NCBI GenBank assembly: GCA_020746875.1
Contig: JAGTJL010000017.1
Coordinates: forward strand, 806,001-870,000
Direction: 5' to 3'
Source: Rhexocercosporidium sp. MPI-PUGE-AT-0058
Lineage: Eukaryota; Ascomycota; Leotiomycetes; Helotiales
Length of the DNA stretch: 64,000 nucleotides
Below are positions 33,247 through 45,600 of the stretch, piece after piece; the first letter of the stretch is position 1, and every line of letters starts with the position of its first letter. A program made the translations under genes and the position numbers. The notes below the pieces were generated by a model. It was not told the DNA's origin and did not search any database. It saw nothing but the letters and a program-made list of their open reading frames with translations.

Positions 33247-33656
33247 GTTTGCAGATGGTATTGGGTGCGGCGTTTGGTGTGTAGTTGGAATTGTCCGAAG
33301 TGGTGTTGGGAGCTTGGTTGGGATAAGGTAGCTTTGAGGAGGGTGAGTCAACGAATGTTCCAACCCGCGACTTCTTTGTTCCCGAAACTGTGGAGTAACC
33401 AATAAAGAGCCGGAGGGTTCCTGAATGGGCAAAGGATGAATGTTGTGTAATAGAAATCTGGTTGAGAGAGAGAAAGAGACACGTAGGGAGAGCGAGTTGA
33501 GGTTGATAAGAGGGTCGAGTATCGAAACGATGGAAGTCACGCCGGATGACTGTGCTTTGCTTCCTGCCGAGTCACAGGAGGAGGTGGGGGGAGATGCCGA
33601 GGAGGGGGGAGATTAAAGGAAGGCGCGTATGGATGTATTATTGACGACTGCAAATG

Positions 33657-33682
33657 GGTGGATGGATGGATGGATGGATGGA
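33657..33682. repeat. (GGAT)n microsatellite
   Basis: About six GGAT units in a row upstream of the hypothetical gene at 32464-33246. Confidence 0.9.
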
Positions 33683-35296
33683 TTGACCGAAAGACCAGGA
33701 ATGCACTGACCACACACAATCAAGTGGTAGTCGATGGTGGTGCAGGTGGCCGTGTTGGACGGGACAAAGACAGACAGACAACCGGGCAGTGACTCAACAA
33801 AGGCGAGGCCGAGGCGAGGCTGACGGAGCTGAGCGATAAGGAGAGAGCTAGGATAGGAGCTAGGCTGAGCTGATGGATAATGGACCAAATGAATGAGATT
33901 ATCCGGACAACTGGAATGAAGACAGGAATGAAGGATACGATGCTGGAAATAGAATGGCGATAGGACGGATGCTTGGTGTTGTTTCTTGAGTGTTTGTGCT
34001 TGGATGGTGTGCAGAGGAGAAGGGAAGAGGGGAGAGAGAGAGGGGGAGGGAGGGACGCGTCTTCTTATTTACCTCACTTACCTCACTTCCCTACTAAACT
34101 ATACCTATCTATCTCCATCCCTTATCACCTGGATGGGTGGGCATGGCATGGCCTGGCCTGGCATGGTATATGGCTCAGCAATCATCACTCGCATCCGCAG
34201 CCATCAGCCGACCGAGCAAGGCACCACGGTGTCCGCCGCCGCCGTCATTCATTCACTGGCGCTGTCCAGTCCAGTTCCAAGTCCCGTTCCTAGGATGGCA
34301 AGGCTCCTCCTGATCCTGGTGTCACCAGACTACAGTACTAGTTAGGCTCAGCGATAACAGAATGAAATGATGCAGCAGAGTCCGATGCTTCCGTCTGGCC
34401 TCTAGCGACGGGAGGAGAGGAGACTGGACTGTTGGTGGTGGCTACTACTGGTGGAGAGGAGAGGAGGGAGAGGGGGGAAAGGGGGACACCAACAGAGATT
34501 ATTGGTAGCCGCCGGGTGAAGGAGAAGGAAGGGGAGAGGAAGACGGCGGATGTGGCCGTGGGATGAGGCAGAGAGAGGGATGAGCATGAGGCAGGAGGCA
34601 TTAGGCAAGAGACATGAGGTCGGCGCTTTCAGCTTGATTTCCGCGATAGAGTGTCTGATTCACGCTAGCCTATCGCACCCCCCTGTACAAGCCACAGCTT
34701 GCATCATATCTCTCATGCAGCGCGATAAGAGCAGCTATGAGCAGCTATCCAAACAAAGCAGGATGTGCCTGGACCTGGACTTGACCAACACAGACAAAGC
34801 AAGGCAAGACATGGCAGGACATGGCACAGGCAACAAGAATGAGGGAATATGACTTCATTGTTGGTACTATAATGCATGACTTGACTGGCTCCACTTGTTC
34901 TACACGTATAGAAATACCTATTCCTGAGTGGCCACAAACAGCACTGCTTCTCTGTTCTGTCTGTCAGCGATCACGATCCACGATGATGTTCTATTTCTGT
35001 ACCACCTGCGTGGGCTGCGCTGGGCTGCCCTTATCGCGTCACATCTCCACGTTCTTGTTTTGCCTGGCTCGGCTGGCTGCTCCACAACCCATGAACCAGG
35101 CTGAGACTGGAACTGGAACTGGAACCTCAAACTCGACGCAACGCAACGCAAGATACGACTCGTATCTCCTCGTCATGTGAATTATCCTGCTTCCACCTCA
35201 TCGAAGCCGCGGAAGACGGAATATCCTGAAATTGCCACTGATTCCTCATGGTCTAGCAAAGCCTACAAGACAAGCCTGGCCCGAGGTCATGGATTC

Positions 35297-35324
35297 ATCA
35301 CGTGTATTGAAACTGACACGTGAT
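35297..35324. promoter_or_regulatory. Inverted pair of CACGTG E-box-like sites
   Basis: ATCACGTGT at 35297-35305 and its exact reverse complement ACACGTGAT at 35316-35324, spaced by 10 bases. Each arm holds a full CACGTG palindrome, the classic bHLH site. The nearest gene starts are over 2 kb away, so function is uncertain. Confidence 0.45.
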
Positions 35325-36222
35325 ACTGCTACCAAAACAAATCGTCATTAACGGTTTACCCGATCAGGTTCTGGTTTCGTTATGCAGGCATTAAACCCTA
35401 TCTTAATAATTCCCAGCCTGATTCTGTCTCCGAACTTTCCAAGTTTTGAGAGCAAGACCTGGGTGGTGAATCCTCCACCCTCACCAGCTAGCCTGATCAG
35501 TCGCTCTCTCAAGCGAGCTCTGGGTTTACTTCGCGGTCCAATGTCTTTGCAGGAACAGTATCTGCTCCCCTGTCCAGTTCAATTGTCTAGCACTTTAAAA
35601 ATTATAATCGCTAGTACTCTTGTAGATCCAAGACTTTAACAGCTATCGATTTATTTTCGACGCATAGATTCCAAAGGACAAGCCATGAAATACCATAGCG
35701 GGAAACTTCCTATAAATAGGCCAGATAATGAAACTAGCAATGAGGACTATAGTGACTAAATACCATCATCGCTAGTTATGTTAGCGCTAGAGCATATTTA
35801 CAACAAATCCAGGAAGCCTGTCAGTATGACTCTTCTTAACTGAGCCACCGCTGGATGAGCAGTTTCTTGTTTACAAATTACTTAAGTTCTTCCACCCCTA
35901 ATCTGGAGACCGTCTTGGGCTTTTAACTTACCATCAGCTTCTAAAATACAACTTCTAATGCAAAATTCAAGTATCTAGTAAGTATTGTACCAGACACATG
36001 ACTGGCAACGCTGCAACTCTAGGTGAGAGATAAGGAGTCGAGGTAGGAAAAAGGGTTTAACTAGAAGAGCTCTTCCAAATGGCACAACGGATTTTTGAAC
36101 CCCAGATCGTCTAGATTAAAGCCCCCCCCCCCATTTACTTAGAATCTAAGGTCGTAGGGACGCAAAATCGTCCGACCCTTGGCATGACAGATAAACATAC
36201 TGTACAGTGCGGACCCAATCCA

Positions 36223-37789
36223 TCAATAGTCGAACCTTGTCTGATTACCCCTCCGATCCTCCAGACTCCTCTCATCAGCCGTATTACTATCCTCCCCATA
36301 CTTCACATCCACCTCCCTTGTCCTCACAATCCCATTATACGTCATGATCTCCTCCTCACTCCCCGACGGACTCTGGCCCCGAATCCCAGTCGTCCCCCTC
36401 TTCAGATCCTTCATCACAAACGACGTCGTCCCAAACTGACTCTTCATACCGCTCTTTGACGATATCGTGTTCACCCTGCTCGCATTGCCGCTCATCTTCG
36501 TCGCGTCCCGAGACGCGCCCGTCCTGCTCTTGCTGCTGTACGCTCCTTGAGAGGTACCATCGCTGTGCAAAGTCCCAAACACGCTCGGGAACCAGGATTT
36601 CAGGAGGGGCCGGAGAGCCGGTCCAGACGCGGTGATGATAGCGAGATTGGTCTCGACGGCGCTGTAGCAGAAGCGGATGTCGTACGTGTAGTCTTTTGCA
36701 GGGTGGTAGTTGATCTCGATAAGCGTTGTCATTCGTAGGATTCCGGCGATGGTGACACTGAGGCGCGTTAGTGGACGTCGGTCGTTACTTGAAATTTGAT
36801 TGGAGACAAACGTACACGAAACCAAGGAGAAAGAGTGACATTAGTGCGACCCTCGCTTTCAGCGACAGTTTCAACCCGAGGAAAATCCAGAACGGCAATG
36901 CGAGGGCTGCCAAATCGGTAAGGATGGTCAATCCGGCTGTGGTAACGTAGAACAATGCCGTGTCGATACAAGTCCCCTTCATAGTTGGGTCTCGCATGCG
37001 GTCCCAGTAGAAGTTTATAGGTCGACATTGAAATATGACGGTGATGAAGACCGCGATGGCCAGGGATATGTTGATGACGTTGAGTGAGTGGATCGCGTAC
37101 CGGATCCCCGTCATATGTCCACCGAGGCGAAGCAAAAAGAGAAGGATAGAGGTTTTCACTATGGCGAGGATAGGATTGTAGAGGATCTCGGCGATGAAAA
37201 TCCATAGCAAGCCGAGCCCGGGATCAGCTGTCGGTGGGATATCTGCGACGCGAATACCCAGGAAAGCTGTCTTCAAGCCTGGGTGAGGAAAGTTAGCATC
37301 CATAGCTTTATCTATAGAGGGTAGAGGAGGGTGGGGGGTTGGGTATTCGGCGTGGACGAAGCTTTCGAGCGAAACGAGGAGTGCATACAGTAATAACCAG
37401 CTACTGTTGCGGCAATGGACAAAACCTATGATCCTTTAACAGAATGACCTATCACACTGGAGACTTCGAATATGTACCATGGCTAGAACGATCAATCCAT
37501 CATCTACATTCCATAACAGTTAGCATGGAATCTACATATCACAGTTAATAAATGAAGTATACATACCCCACCCAAACTGCTTCATCTTCCGGCGAATGTA
37601 AACTCTTAGCGCAACAACAATTATCGCTATTACGGGAAAGAGAAACAAAATAGCGAATCCCGCCTGCTGAAAGGACGAAGTGGGGAAACGTTCCCCATTT
37701 CCAACGGGAGCCGCGGGGTCAATCGCTGCTTGCCGACTGAAGATGGAGGAGCGTAAGCTCTCCAAATGTTCGATTCTGCTGTACTCCAT
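36223..37789 (-). CDS. Rhodopsin-domain integral membrane protein (fungal, PTH11-like class)
   Basis: Fungal multi-helix membrane protein of the Rhodopsin-domain class, often called PTH11-like. Start at MEYSRIEHLESLRSSIF (37789); the frame is open upstream only with a non-ATG codon. Several exons: the first runs from 37789 to about 37567 and includes the first helix AGFAILFLFPVIAIIVVALR; then short exons with DDGLIVLAM and VLSIAATVAGYY; the main exon about 36816-37278 (ADPGLGLLWIFIAEILYNPI, LAIVKTSILLFLLRL, LNVINISLAIAVFITVIFQC, TTAGLTILTDLAALALPFWI); and the last exon 36223-36757. The C-terminal tail is cytosolic, Ser/Gly-rich and basic. The small middle exons (37280-37560) are my weakest placement. 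Its role as a sensor or receptor is inference. Confidence 0.78.
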
Positions 37790-40630
37790 GACGGACCGCC
37801 AAGAGAAGGACAATGAAGCGAGTGTGGAGAAGGAAGGGCTTGCTCAGAATCTCGAATCTAACAACCGAGCTCGATGATCGATCGAAGTCTTATCTTAGCA
37901 GGAAGAACCCGAAAGTTTGAGCAAGAAGAATCCTCTGACCATAAGGTTTGGACCCGCTGTGGGGGAGGGGGAGGATAACCGTATATACTACATTCTTGAC
38001 ATGAATTAGCACTTGTTGCGCTTAGACTTTTTAGAAGGAAATCGGTTACCCAGATGAGTATTGCTGGAAAGGTGCTGTGAAACCATGTGCCCAATAAGGA
38101 TCCCTTGTGGTTTTCCAGCATTCAGATGAGATTTCTTGTCCAACTAGCTCGTGGACTGTCCAGTGAAATCCTTCGGCTGAATTTTGAAGGCTGAGAGGCT
38201 TGGGATAGGACGCGGCACGATACGGCACCTGCCCATGTAGCCGGTAAGGAAAAAGGGTCTCATTTTTCTCTACTAGCCTGCCAGGAAGCCCCCATTGACA
38301 TGTGGCTGAAGTGTCAGCGAAAGGTTGAAACATCTGCAGCGAAGAACACAAAGGGAATTCACGAAAGGCTGTCAGTTTTGAGAACACAGCTTCAGAAAGC
38401 ACCCCTTAAAGCTACAGAGGGTTTGTATACTCCTCCAAGATTTAGTATGGTACGGTACGCTCGGAGATTCGAAGTAGGTTTGGATGAGAGTCTGACCAGA
38501 ATCACACGATTCCCTTTTGGAAATAGCGAAATGAATCGCCCTTCTTAGCTCTTTCTTTGCTTTTTCCTTCTAAAGAGGTCAAAGCCAAAAGTATGCTGCA
38601 TGGCTACATCCGATTATCCAATCCTGGGGTCGGCACACCGGAATCCCAGTATGCATGAGGTGCCGGTGCAGCTTCGCACCCGAAAGACCCGATGTCTCAA
38701 TTCTCTATTCTAGAACCAAAATGATTCCATCAGACTCTGCGCAGTTGATCAGTACGAACGCTTGAGATCTAGACTGCATAAACTCGTGTTAAGGATGATT
38801 AGATGAATGTATTCCCCGTGAAAAGAAACCTTACAATCGAGAAACAACGTGACGATGATCACCTCATCTTCCACTAACATATACCGGTACCAAGAAATTG
38901 AACTTATCGTGCCGTTGATAGCCCCCAGGGCAGATTTTACTTTCGTCCACTAAGAAATGTTTACGCTCGTTTCCTAGGTTCAATTAGCAAGAGCCGAGCC
39001 GAGCCATGACCTACAATGCTTCCCAGCACGGACGACGCTCAGGGGGGGGCAACGACAGTATTTCTTCGGAAACCGGGCAAGCAATCCTATGAGGATAAAA
39101 GCGATGAAGTGCGGTACAGCTGTCTGAGACAGCAGTGCCGCTCGATGATTGTTTGTCGGTGACCTGAAGGATCGTATCTTACAATATGCAGTCGCTATTG
39201 GCCTTGTGGGGAAACCGGAGTTGCCTCCTGCAGCGGTCCAACTGGGCGGGTCCAGATCTGGGAAGATCTCGTCCTAGGGTTCACATTCCCTGTTCACAGC
39301 CATTGAGACATGGCTCGGTGGGTCGCGTGTCCACTCCCGAACCCGCGAGATTGGGTGACTTCTGGGTCGTGGCACATGAGAGAGAAACTCCAGACGAGAG
39401 TGATTGCTGGGGGGCTAGCTGGGGAAGCTGAGTGGGGTTGACAGGCGGAGGACGCTTTCCTACCAATTATCAATGACGACTACCATTTTGGCTTGCTATA
39501 ACAAAAGGTATGGCTCTGAAGTTGGCAGGAGAGTGTTTGAGGAGAAGATTTCGACCTCAGGCCCTGACACCTTCCTGAGGGCACAGTAGTGCAAAATTTC
39601 CCTAAGCGATGAAAATACAATTGTTTTTAACCCACATCTTCACAACTTCGAAGGGCATTCTATCACATAATAGTCAATGGCGGCTCCCAGTAAAAACGAG
39701 GATGTTTTTGGATATTCCACTTGATTCTGACATCCCCGCTTGTCTTTCTTGCGTTTTACACTTCTTGATAGTGTACTGTATCTTTATTTTGGGCCAAGGG
39801 TCCCCTTTTCCCCGCCTTGCTAATTCGCTTTGGTTAGGCCATACCCTCCCCAGGCACATCGGTTTACTTTGCCGGGCAAGCTTACTTGAAGAAGAGTATG
39901 TGCCCGATGCAAGTTTGAAGTCCTCAGTCCGCTTCACTTCGCGCTTCACGCCATAAATTCCAATACCATTACCGAGAGACAGCGGGAAGGAGACCACCGC
40001 TACTTTGTGCTCTAACACTTGGAGATCTACGAGTGTTTGAGAACTATCGAAGATAAAAATCAGCGGGGAAAGCGTCCTCCATCGCCTCCTCGAGAGGACG
40101 CGCTGCAGCGTCGTGGGATTGGCCCGAGCACAATCAGCCCTGTACGCCGAATATTTTTGTGGCCCCCGTCACACCTCATGTATCTAGAGTACAGCCTCCT
40201 CGCTCTCAGAATTCTTTTCTCGCAATGGTTGCAATGCCGATGCTTATTAATGGAATGATTGTTCATCGGGTTTGTATAACCCTGTACCATCGGACAAGTG
40301 GGGGATCCCCTCCCAGATTGAGGTACTCATATGGTTGGCACCTAGAACGTGGCAACCTGCATGGCCGATTGAGTTTCATCAATCAGTTCTTTGCATGTTT
40401 TGATAGGTCGCTCACCAGTGATGTCCCTACCTTATGCACCGTACAGGCCCAGGTCCATGTACCCATTTTCGTAGCATAGATTCCGGAGCTATGGCATCTG
40501 TCAACTTGTTGCAAGCATCAGATAATCTGCTCCGATCTGAAGTCTGTACCTCACCCCATTCCACTCGGCCATTTTGCCACTCATTCAGTCATTAGGCACT
40601 CGCATCTACTCAATCATTTCAGAATTTTTA
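37790..40630. other. Gene-poor intergenic, 2.8 kb
   Basis: Mixed-composition DNA with no recognisable gene. Short ORFs (up to 118 codons) on both strands lack family features or splice support. Several short pieces of CCGGGCAAGC-like sequence (39068, 39868) hint at dispersed repeats. Confidence 0.45.
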
Positions 40631-41289
40631 ATTCAGTTTCGTATACGGGAGTTGTCACTGCTGATGGCCGCTTCGTTACTGCCCGAGCAACCTCCAACCT
40701 AGGCGTGTTCTGGGCTCTCTCCGGTGGTGGTGGCTCCAAACTCGGTGTTGTTTCGTCCATAGTCCTCAAAGCTTACCCTGAAATCAAGGTCATGACCATG
40801 ACCTACATTCTATAAATCGTCGGTGGATACAGCTCCGCCACATTCTGGCAGGCTCTCCGCATCTTCTTCGACAGCTTCATTATCGCGGCAGCCCCCAAGA
40901 CTGGTTTACCAGCTAACGGTGTCAACCCCGCATGGAGAGAAACAGTTATGCACTGAATCGCTGTCACTTTCTGGTACTCTGCCGCCGTGCCTGCCACAAT
41001 CAAGGGGCATCAGTGGCAAGCTTACCTTGAACTGGGGCAAGAAATCATCGAACCTTGTCCAGGTGCCGGTGCCTACATGTCCGAGAGTGTATACATCAAG
41101 GCAAACTTCACTCAATCATTCTATGGATCAAAATACGCTAATATTCGCGCTATCAAGCACAAGTACGATCCAAATATCTTTTCCTACGCTCAGCGTGCTG
41201 TAAATTCCGAGGACTGGAAGATGTCGGGGATGATATTGGGGGAGCTGCCTTGTAAGAACAGCAAGTTGTGCAGAAATCAGAAGCTATAG
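40631..41289 (+). pseudogene. FAD-linked (BBE-like) oxidoreductase pseudogene, C-terminal fragment
   Basis: In one plus-strand frame the sequence reads YTGVVTADGRFVTARATSNL, GVFWALSGGGGSKLGVVSSI, the mid-domain TKANFTQSFYG-like stretch (YIKANFTQSFYGSKYANIRA) and KYDPNIFSYAQRAVNSEDWK, ending at TAG 41287. This is the second half of a berberine-bridge-type FAD oxidoreductase (WALSGGGGSKLGVV is the end of the FAD-binding domain; YDPN..F and VGSEDW the C-terminal domain). The first ~200 residues, including the expected flavin-binding start, are missing. Two in-frame stops interrupt it at 40813-40815 (TAA) and 40954-40956 (TGA), with no frameshift between them. Both could come from C-to-T changes. 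I annotate the break and do not restore it. Confidence 0.82.
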
Positions 41290-42116
41290 CCAATTGAATG
41301 GTTTTTGGATACTTAGTATGCACATACTGTGCATAGCAAAATTAACACCAAGTTTCATTCATTATATCATCTGCGACGAGTCAACGTGCTGCACGGAGAA
41401 GTGGTATTTGATTATGGGTTTGACCGTAGAAGATTGAAATACAAGTTTCTAATTCATTCCATAGCTAAAAGTCGCCATCCAACAAGAGGTGTGGAATCAA
41501 GATTGGTTTTTGTTGTTGATCCTGGGCAACACGAAGGCTCAACCGAATCGGCGGAATCAGTAACCTCGCTCACGGCTCATCGTACAAGAGTGGGAGGTTT
41601 GTACTAGGACTGACATAAATTCTGGTTTGGGGTGGCCTTGGCCATTAATACGACTCTTTTTGAGGTATGTTCCGTTAGTCGGAATGCCTTAAAAAGCAGA
41701 ATACTTCCCAAACTTAGTTGATGTATGAAAGCGGTATCTTGATGGCTGACAAGATTCCCTCGCTTAAGTTCATGGAGCAAAGAGTGGGTGACAACATTAG
41801 AACATAATACTCCATATTTGAAAGTTTAACGCTGATTAAAAATCTAGCACCGCAACTGCTCTCGTCGATACAGATCAGATGAAGCCTTCGTGGCCAAGTT
41901 CGTCAATTAGAGGATCGGCACCAAGACAAAGTTCCTTGTCACATCCAGGCAACCACTGCCCCGCATCTCGCCTTCCCCTCCCACATTGGCTCGTCTGCAT
42001 GCACTCATCCACCCGCCAAAACATATATCAACCCATCATCCTGCTCTTCAATCTATCTTCAAATTCACACACACTTTTCTAAACGCTCGTTTCGCTTCAC
42101 TAACAGGCAACGAATC
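41290..42116. other. Intergenic, 827 bp
   Basis: Between the BBE-like relic and the GFA gene. AT-rich with a pyrimidine-rich leader (about 41985-42090) before the GFA start. No gene supported. Confidence 0.5.
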
Positions 42117-43172
42117 ATGGAGCCTTCACCTGAGATCAAAGAATACAAAGGCAATTGTCACTGTGGACTATTCAAATTCACAATCTCTGTGCCAGAACTT
42201 AAGTCACTTCGAGTCTGTGATTGCAGCTATTGCTACCGCGTATGTTTCTTCGAGGATTGGTTCCCAAATTGAAGCCTCTGACGCTAGGTATAGAAAGCAT
42301 GCGAATGGGTCTTTCCCGCATCGAACCTCCAGATCCAAAGCGGCGAGAACGAATTATCCACCTACCAGTTTGGAAAGAAAGAACTAATACACTCGGTAAC
42401 GCAGCGTCTCTGATACCGTACCTGAGTTCAGCTAATGTCCAATCAAGTTCTGTCCCAAATGCGGCAATACCATTATTGCTAAACACCTCCCTTCTGGTAC
42501 CGAAGGGATCAACGAATGTTTATTCTTAGAATGTAGATATTCCATGTACTGTATCACTAACACCTTTGTAGGCACGCCTATTGCAATCGGTCGATCTAAA
42601 CCCCCTAGAAAAGAGCAAATACAAAGAGGGGCCTTCAGGTGAAGAGTATGGCTCGAAATACACCCCGCCATCAACTTACCCTGCTCCATCTACCGTCAAG
42701 AACAATGAGACATCAGTCGAAGGTGCCGAACTCGAGACATTCAATGGGAATTGCCACTGTGGTGCTGTAGCTTATACACTCATCTCGAAGCCTCTCAACG
42801 AACGGATGATCATCTCGTGCAATTGCAGTTTATGCTCTCGTGTAAGTGCCATATTGAGTCACTTGCCTTCATTATTGTTTTGAACTACCACTCACATCCG
42901 TGCAGAACGGCGAGGTATACACCTATCCACCTGCAAGTTCCGTGACGTTTATCGGCAAAGAAAACCTCACTGGCTACCCATTCCTGTCATCGGATTCGCT
43001 TCACAGTTTCTGCAAGATTTGCGGTACATCTGTTTGTGTGCAGGTATTGAAGGAAGATGAGGATTTGCTGCCGCTTAATCTGAGGACGATGATGAGTGGT
43101 GTCAATGTGAAGGACTTGCATATCACGGAGCATGATGGAGCAAAGAATGATCCTCAATATGTAGTTTCATGA
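42117..43172 (+). CDS. Tandem GFA (Gfa/CENP-V) domain protein
   Basis: Zinc-binding fold of the glutathione-dependent formaldehyde-activating enzyme family. Two copies in one gene. Copy 1: GNCHCGLFKF, then CDCSYCYR, then KACEWVFPASNLQIQSGENE, IHSFCPKCGNTIIAKHLPSG. Copy 2: GNCHCGAVAY, CNCSLCSR, then SFCKICGTSVCVQVL. Both retain the paired CxC and CxxC zinc-ligand motifs. Exons 42117-42239, 42294-42395, 42448-about 42516, 42572-42841 and 42906-43172 all carry phase 0. The third exon's 3' junction (about 42517) has no GT in that phase although coding similarity continues (SVDLNPLEKSKYK after it). Either a one-base change or a non-standard donor breaks the joined reading. Total would be about 276 aa. 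Enzymatic activity is not shown, since many relatives are catalytically uncharacterised. Confidence 0.72.
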
Positions 43173-45600
43173 TTACATTACCAGCACGAGTATTTCGAGG
43201 TGCAGCTCGTTTTCATTCCATAATTTAACCCAGATCAAGTAAATATCTTTCCTTCCTCAACGTTGTGACAGATAGAGCGCTTTTCGGCCCCCTGAGAGTT
43301 CTGCATCCTCAAGTTTTCCCTTTCCGAATCAATTCGAGTCTGCTTACTTGAATCCTCAGCTTTGTTACCTTCAAAATGGCTCATGACTCCAAACCCACTC
43401 TTATTCCCACCAACTCCTTACCTTCGCTACGGATGTGGAGACAGACTTGGGGGAATTTGTTCGTAAGCCGGGCAACGATTTCATCGAAGGATAGAGGAGT
43501 GAGAAATTGATACGAAGACGGGAGGTTTGAAGACTTGAAAAAGTATTGAGTACTCGAAACAGTGGAGCGGATGAACTGGTTCGGTTGTTGTTTTGTGTTT
43601 GAGCGTGGGAGGGTAATATGTCTTCTTCTTGCTGAGACGAATAAAAGGATAGGGTCGACTGCGCTGCTCAGATATTACATTGTAAGTTTCAGCTATGGGG
43701 GTACCCGGTAATGCCTAAATTGATATCGGACCCTTCGCCAGCTTCACAGTAGGCTGCCAGGTTGCGTTGGTTGTTTGCGCCCTGTAATTGGTGTTAATCA
43801 ATAGTGTGATTCTGGAACGCATGTCTGGTATTCAAAGACCATTGGTCTGAGGAGTTGAAAAACACACACCCAGTACATGGCGAGCTCAGAACCTGACACC
43901 ACATGAGCAGCAGCTGCTATGAGAAGAAGTCCGATTGATAAATGCATTGTGGTGCTTTCGATTTGGAGTCTGGGAGATTAGCTTGAGGATATTTCCTACT
44001 CCTTCTCCTAACGGCAGGCATAGGTGGAGGTTTGTATATCCTGCTCCTGATCTTAGATTTGACATACCTATCCCGGACACATGGATTGCTAGCCCATTGA
44101 TGCTACATCAGAGTTATTGCGCCTATAACGTACCACTTCCTACCATTTCGATGCCATTTCGATGCCATTTCGAATATTTGTACCACGTGGAGGCTTCTAA
44201 TGGGATATATAGCTAGCAGAGTGACTTTCCTGTTGTAAATAACCCATGTTAGATTGCCGAAAACATTAATTTGCGTATAAACTAATAAGCAAGACGCTGC
44301 CATGTTTTGTGAGTGGGTATGCCTAAAGAGCTATCGTGTCTATGTATCAAATTAAGAGAGTTGGAACCCGGCCTCATTGGCCTGGTGGTATGCTTTTGCG
44401 TTCTAGCTTCATAGCTATTTCTTGTGTAGAAGGTGTAGCTGGTTTACAGTATGTTCAAGCTGAAGCTGTTTGCACAAGCTGCTAATTCACAGACTGACTC
44501 TCCTGACTATAGTATGGCCATACCCGTGCTATCTGAGATTGGAAAGAACGTCTTGTCGATTGAGAGTACACTGGTAGTTGAACACAACCTTTTTTTCTTC
44601 GTCCCAAGGTCGGTTAGTAAGCTCGTCGCTCTTACTCAGGCGCTAATCACTCTCGGCTCACCTTCTCCTCACCTAGCTCACTTAAGCAGCTTAAGCAACC
44701 TGGGCATTCCCTAAGCAGCCCCTAAGCAGCACCTATTACTCACTTACGCATTTAATCTCTAATAAGGCTGGATATAGACTAGGGCCTTTTCATTTTATTT
44801 TTGTCAAGTTTTGGCGATGATCCCTAAGAAGCATAAACAGGCTCCCAAGGATCCCGAACTGAACCCTCATAAAAATAGATCCACGTTATATTATAAGTAA
44901 TCGCCTACGGCGGTAGAGGGTAAAGGTCTTATTCAAAGAGAGAGATTTGCTGCTGTTTTTTTTATAAACCCTCTTCCTGTCTCTGTTTACAACCTAAATT
45001 CCTCTTTCCCAACTCGACTACTAGGCTATTTCTCATCTCTTTTTTCAGATAATACTATATATTCTACGTCAATTTATTTCTCTTTATTTCTTTACTCTAC
45101 TCTCACTATTATATGATCCTTTACGATACTATAGTATAAATCACTTGAAGATTACTTTAAGAAAGCCTGTGAGAATGGCTCTGAGAAGAATAAAGATACT
45201 CTTGTTACCGGAGAAGAGGTCAAGAAGACTAGTTGATCTCGCAGGGCACTTTACAGTGTGGCTGGCAAGTCTAGAAGCAAACTTCCTCAAAAGTAAAATT
45301 TTCTAGCACAACTGGGATATAGACGAGTTGATGGCAAATACCAAGGAGGTCGAGAGTACTAAGTCTCTTTTGGCCATCGAATTTAATGGTTCTATGAGGG
45401 TAGAGAAAGAAATTTCAGCTGCTGTCTATCCTCATGATTCGACTCAACGAACCCGCGAACAAGCAAAGCCCGACCTAGCGATGATGACAAACATATACGA
45501 GAGCTCAAAAATTTGGCCACCTTACCCCTCCTCACTATGTTCGGAAACCAAGGCGAAGATCAATGTCTTTTCTATCATATACGAGTCTTTAAGCGAGAGA
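43173..45600. other. AT-rich gene-poor region
   Basis: Contains TTAAGCAGC-type short tandem repeats at about 44680-44730 and AT-rich sequence at 44760-45170. ORFs here (for example at 44451 and 45331, up to about 90 codons) show no recognised family. It looks like decayed repeat-derived DNA. Confidence 0.45.

Larger units (their letters stand above)
33247..36222. other. Long intergenic region, 3 kb
   Basis: Low-complexity and simple-sequence-rich DNA with a GGAT microsatellite, purine-rich runs (about 34010-34055 and 34437-34490), CTGGAACTGGAACTGGAA at about 35105-35125, an 11-C run at 36122-36132 and AT-rich sequence after 35590. ORFs of up to 119 codons here are low-complexity and unsupported. 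Confidence 0.5.

Noticed and set aside
33973..34345. Two overlapping plus ORFs in the simple-sequence region
   Set aside because: Purine-rich low-complexity translation; no conserved motif.
28920..43480. Scattered CCGGGCAAGC-like pieces (28926, 31948, 39068, 39868, 43470)
   Set aside because: Too short and not clearly homologous beyond about ten bases; could be chance. A genome search would decide.
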